This document shows, piece after piece, positions 6,417 to 7,134 of a DNA stretch of 7,134 nt. The translations under genes were made by a program, and so were the position numbers. The DNA is taken from contig JAHACE010000023.1 in the NCBI GenBank assembly GCA_018376005.1, positions 1 to 7,134 of the forward strand, read 5' to 3'. Position 1 is the stretch's first letter; each line of letters starts with the position of its first letter. The stretch is from Atopobium sp. Its GTDB lineage: Bacteria; Actinomycetota; Coriobacteriia; Coriobacteriales; Atopobiaceae. The notes below the pieces were generated by a model. It was given only the letters and a program-made list of their open reading frames with translations. It did not search any database and was not told the DNA's origin.

Positions 6417-6437
6417 CGCTAAGACAAGGTTGCTCAA

Positions 6438-7134
6438 CTAAAAGGAGCGTCTTATTTTTGCTGCAAATAAGTGGACACATCCAATAAGTACCGATCCTGC
6501 CAAGGCGAGTAAAAGGGGAACTGCGTAGGCATTGTCTGCCGTGCCCGGAAGATGGGGCCTAGGCGTCACACGAATAGTTTGTGCTTTAGAGTGACTATCG
6601 GTGTGCGAAGCAACTTTCTCACCATCTTTTGAGATGGTTTCGTAGGCGGTAACTTCTTTACCTTCAAGTGAGGCAGTCCTTACAGAAAAAGGAACCGCAG
6701 CTTCTCCCGATGAGGTAGGAGCTTTGAAGCGGACAGTTCCGCGAGCAACAGGTTCTGCCGTACCTTCTTGGAGCTGCTTTGTTTCATAGAGCTCTCCGGT
6801 AATTTCGTACTCTTCTCCTGGGGTAAGACCCTCGTATTTAATGTGATCAACAAGATTGAGTTTCTCGGCATATTCAGGATTTTTTGACCCTTCAGCATCC
6901 ACAAGCATTGTTTGTAAAGAAATTCTTTCATCAATGAGTTCAGGTGCTTCTACAGTCTCTTCAGAAGTAAGAGTGACCGTTGGGTTCCATTCTTTGTTGA
7001 GAGAGTATCCTGCTGGAGCCGTAACCTCTTTAAGCGAATAGGAGCCAAAGGGAAGGTCTTTAACCGCCGCCTCTCCAGATTCGTCTGTTTCTACTGTGGT
7101 GACAACTTCGTGAGGAGCAACCCATTTTCCCTGG
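6438..7134 (-). CDS. Sortase-anchored surface protein with SpaA-like and TQ-ester domains (C-terminal part)
   Basis: The frame is open to the right edge, giving 231 visible residues; an internal Met at 6906-6908 is not the start. From the N-terminal side there is a SpaA/Cna-B-like prealbumin fold at about 7002-7085 (GEAAVKDLPFGSYSLKEV, then APAGY). The Glu of its LKE motif (7026-7028) is the usual isopeptide-bond position. Next is a TQ-ester-type ('VaFE') domain: ISLQT with its Thr at 6909-6911, VDHIKYEGLTPGEEYEITGEL, VTAYE, and a final AQTIRV with its Gln at 6579-6581. Thr and Gln are the expected ester cross-link partners. The C-terminus has LPGTA (6537-6551), a hydrophobic span and the basic tail KIRRSF: a cell-wall sorting signal cleaved by sortase. 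The protein is therefore a wall-attached adhesin or pilin-like protein facing outward. It is convergent with the M28-like gene across 83 bp. The N-terminal part, signal peptide and any sortase gene are outside the window. Confidence 0.9.
   Translation of the reverse strand, partial: QGKWVAPHEVVTTVETDESGEAAVKDLPFGSYSLKEVTAPAGYSLNKEWNPTVTLTSEETVEAPELIDERISLQTMLVDAEGSKNPEYAEKLNLVDHIKYEGLTPGEEYEITGELYETKQLQEGTAEPVARGTVRFKAPTSSGEAAVPFSVRTASLEGKEVTAYETISKDGEKVASHTDSHSKAQTIRVTPRPHLPGTADNAYAVPLLLALAGSVLIGCVHLFAAKIRRSF

Noticed and set aside
6438..6908. Surface protein starting at the Met at 6908 as a small complete protein
   Set aside because: The frame stays open to the window edge and carries a SpaA-like domain upstream. 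The Met lies within the first strand of the TQ domain, just after the essential Thr, and no signal peptide follows it.

Overview
The window (mid-40s percent GC by eye) looks like a chromosomal segment of a low-to-mid-GC actinobacterium, most likely Coriobacteriia (Atopobium/Lancefieldella/Olsenella type). This is inferred from three things together: a DnaQ/DinG-style helicase, a tandem pair of WYL regulators built like PafB and PafC, and a sortase-anchored surface protein with SpaA-like and TQ-ester domains. No database search was possible, so the taxon is a judgement.

Layout, left to right. (1) Positions 1-2258, plus strand: a DinG-family Fe-S helicase, cut at its 5' end by the window edge. 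It changes reading frame near 622-630. The first Fe-S cysteine and Walker A lie in one frame, and the other three cysteines, DEAH box and motifs III-VI lie in another. The first two cysteines are far closer than in E. coli DinG, so an out-of-frame internal deletion is more likely than a one-base error. (2) Positions 4239 down to 2283, minus strand: two overlapping genes for WYL-domain transcriptional regulators, first PafB-like and then PafC-like, convergent with dinG. (3) A 189-bp AT-rich divergent intergenic region with four copies of the hexamer GACGTA. (4) Positions 4429-6354, plus strand: a 641-residue membrane protein built on an M28 metallopeptidase fold. It has two transmembrane hairpins and a long acidic linker inserted in the fold, and most of its zinc ligands are replaced. 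It is followed by a strong intrinsic terminator. (5) Positions 6438 to the right edge, minus strand: the C-terminal part of a cell-wall-anchored surface protein ending in an LPGTA sorting signal.

How they may work together: the WYL pair resembles the PafBC regulators of the mycobacterial DNA-damage response and sits next to a repair-type helicase, but no functional link is shown by the sequence. The WYL operon and the membrane pseudopeptidase are divergent and share one control region, so cross-regulation is plausible. The most unusual object is the degenerate M28 membrane protein. I see no CRISPR array, tRNA, rRNA, insertion sequence or phage gene.
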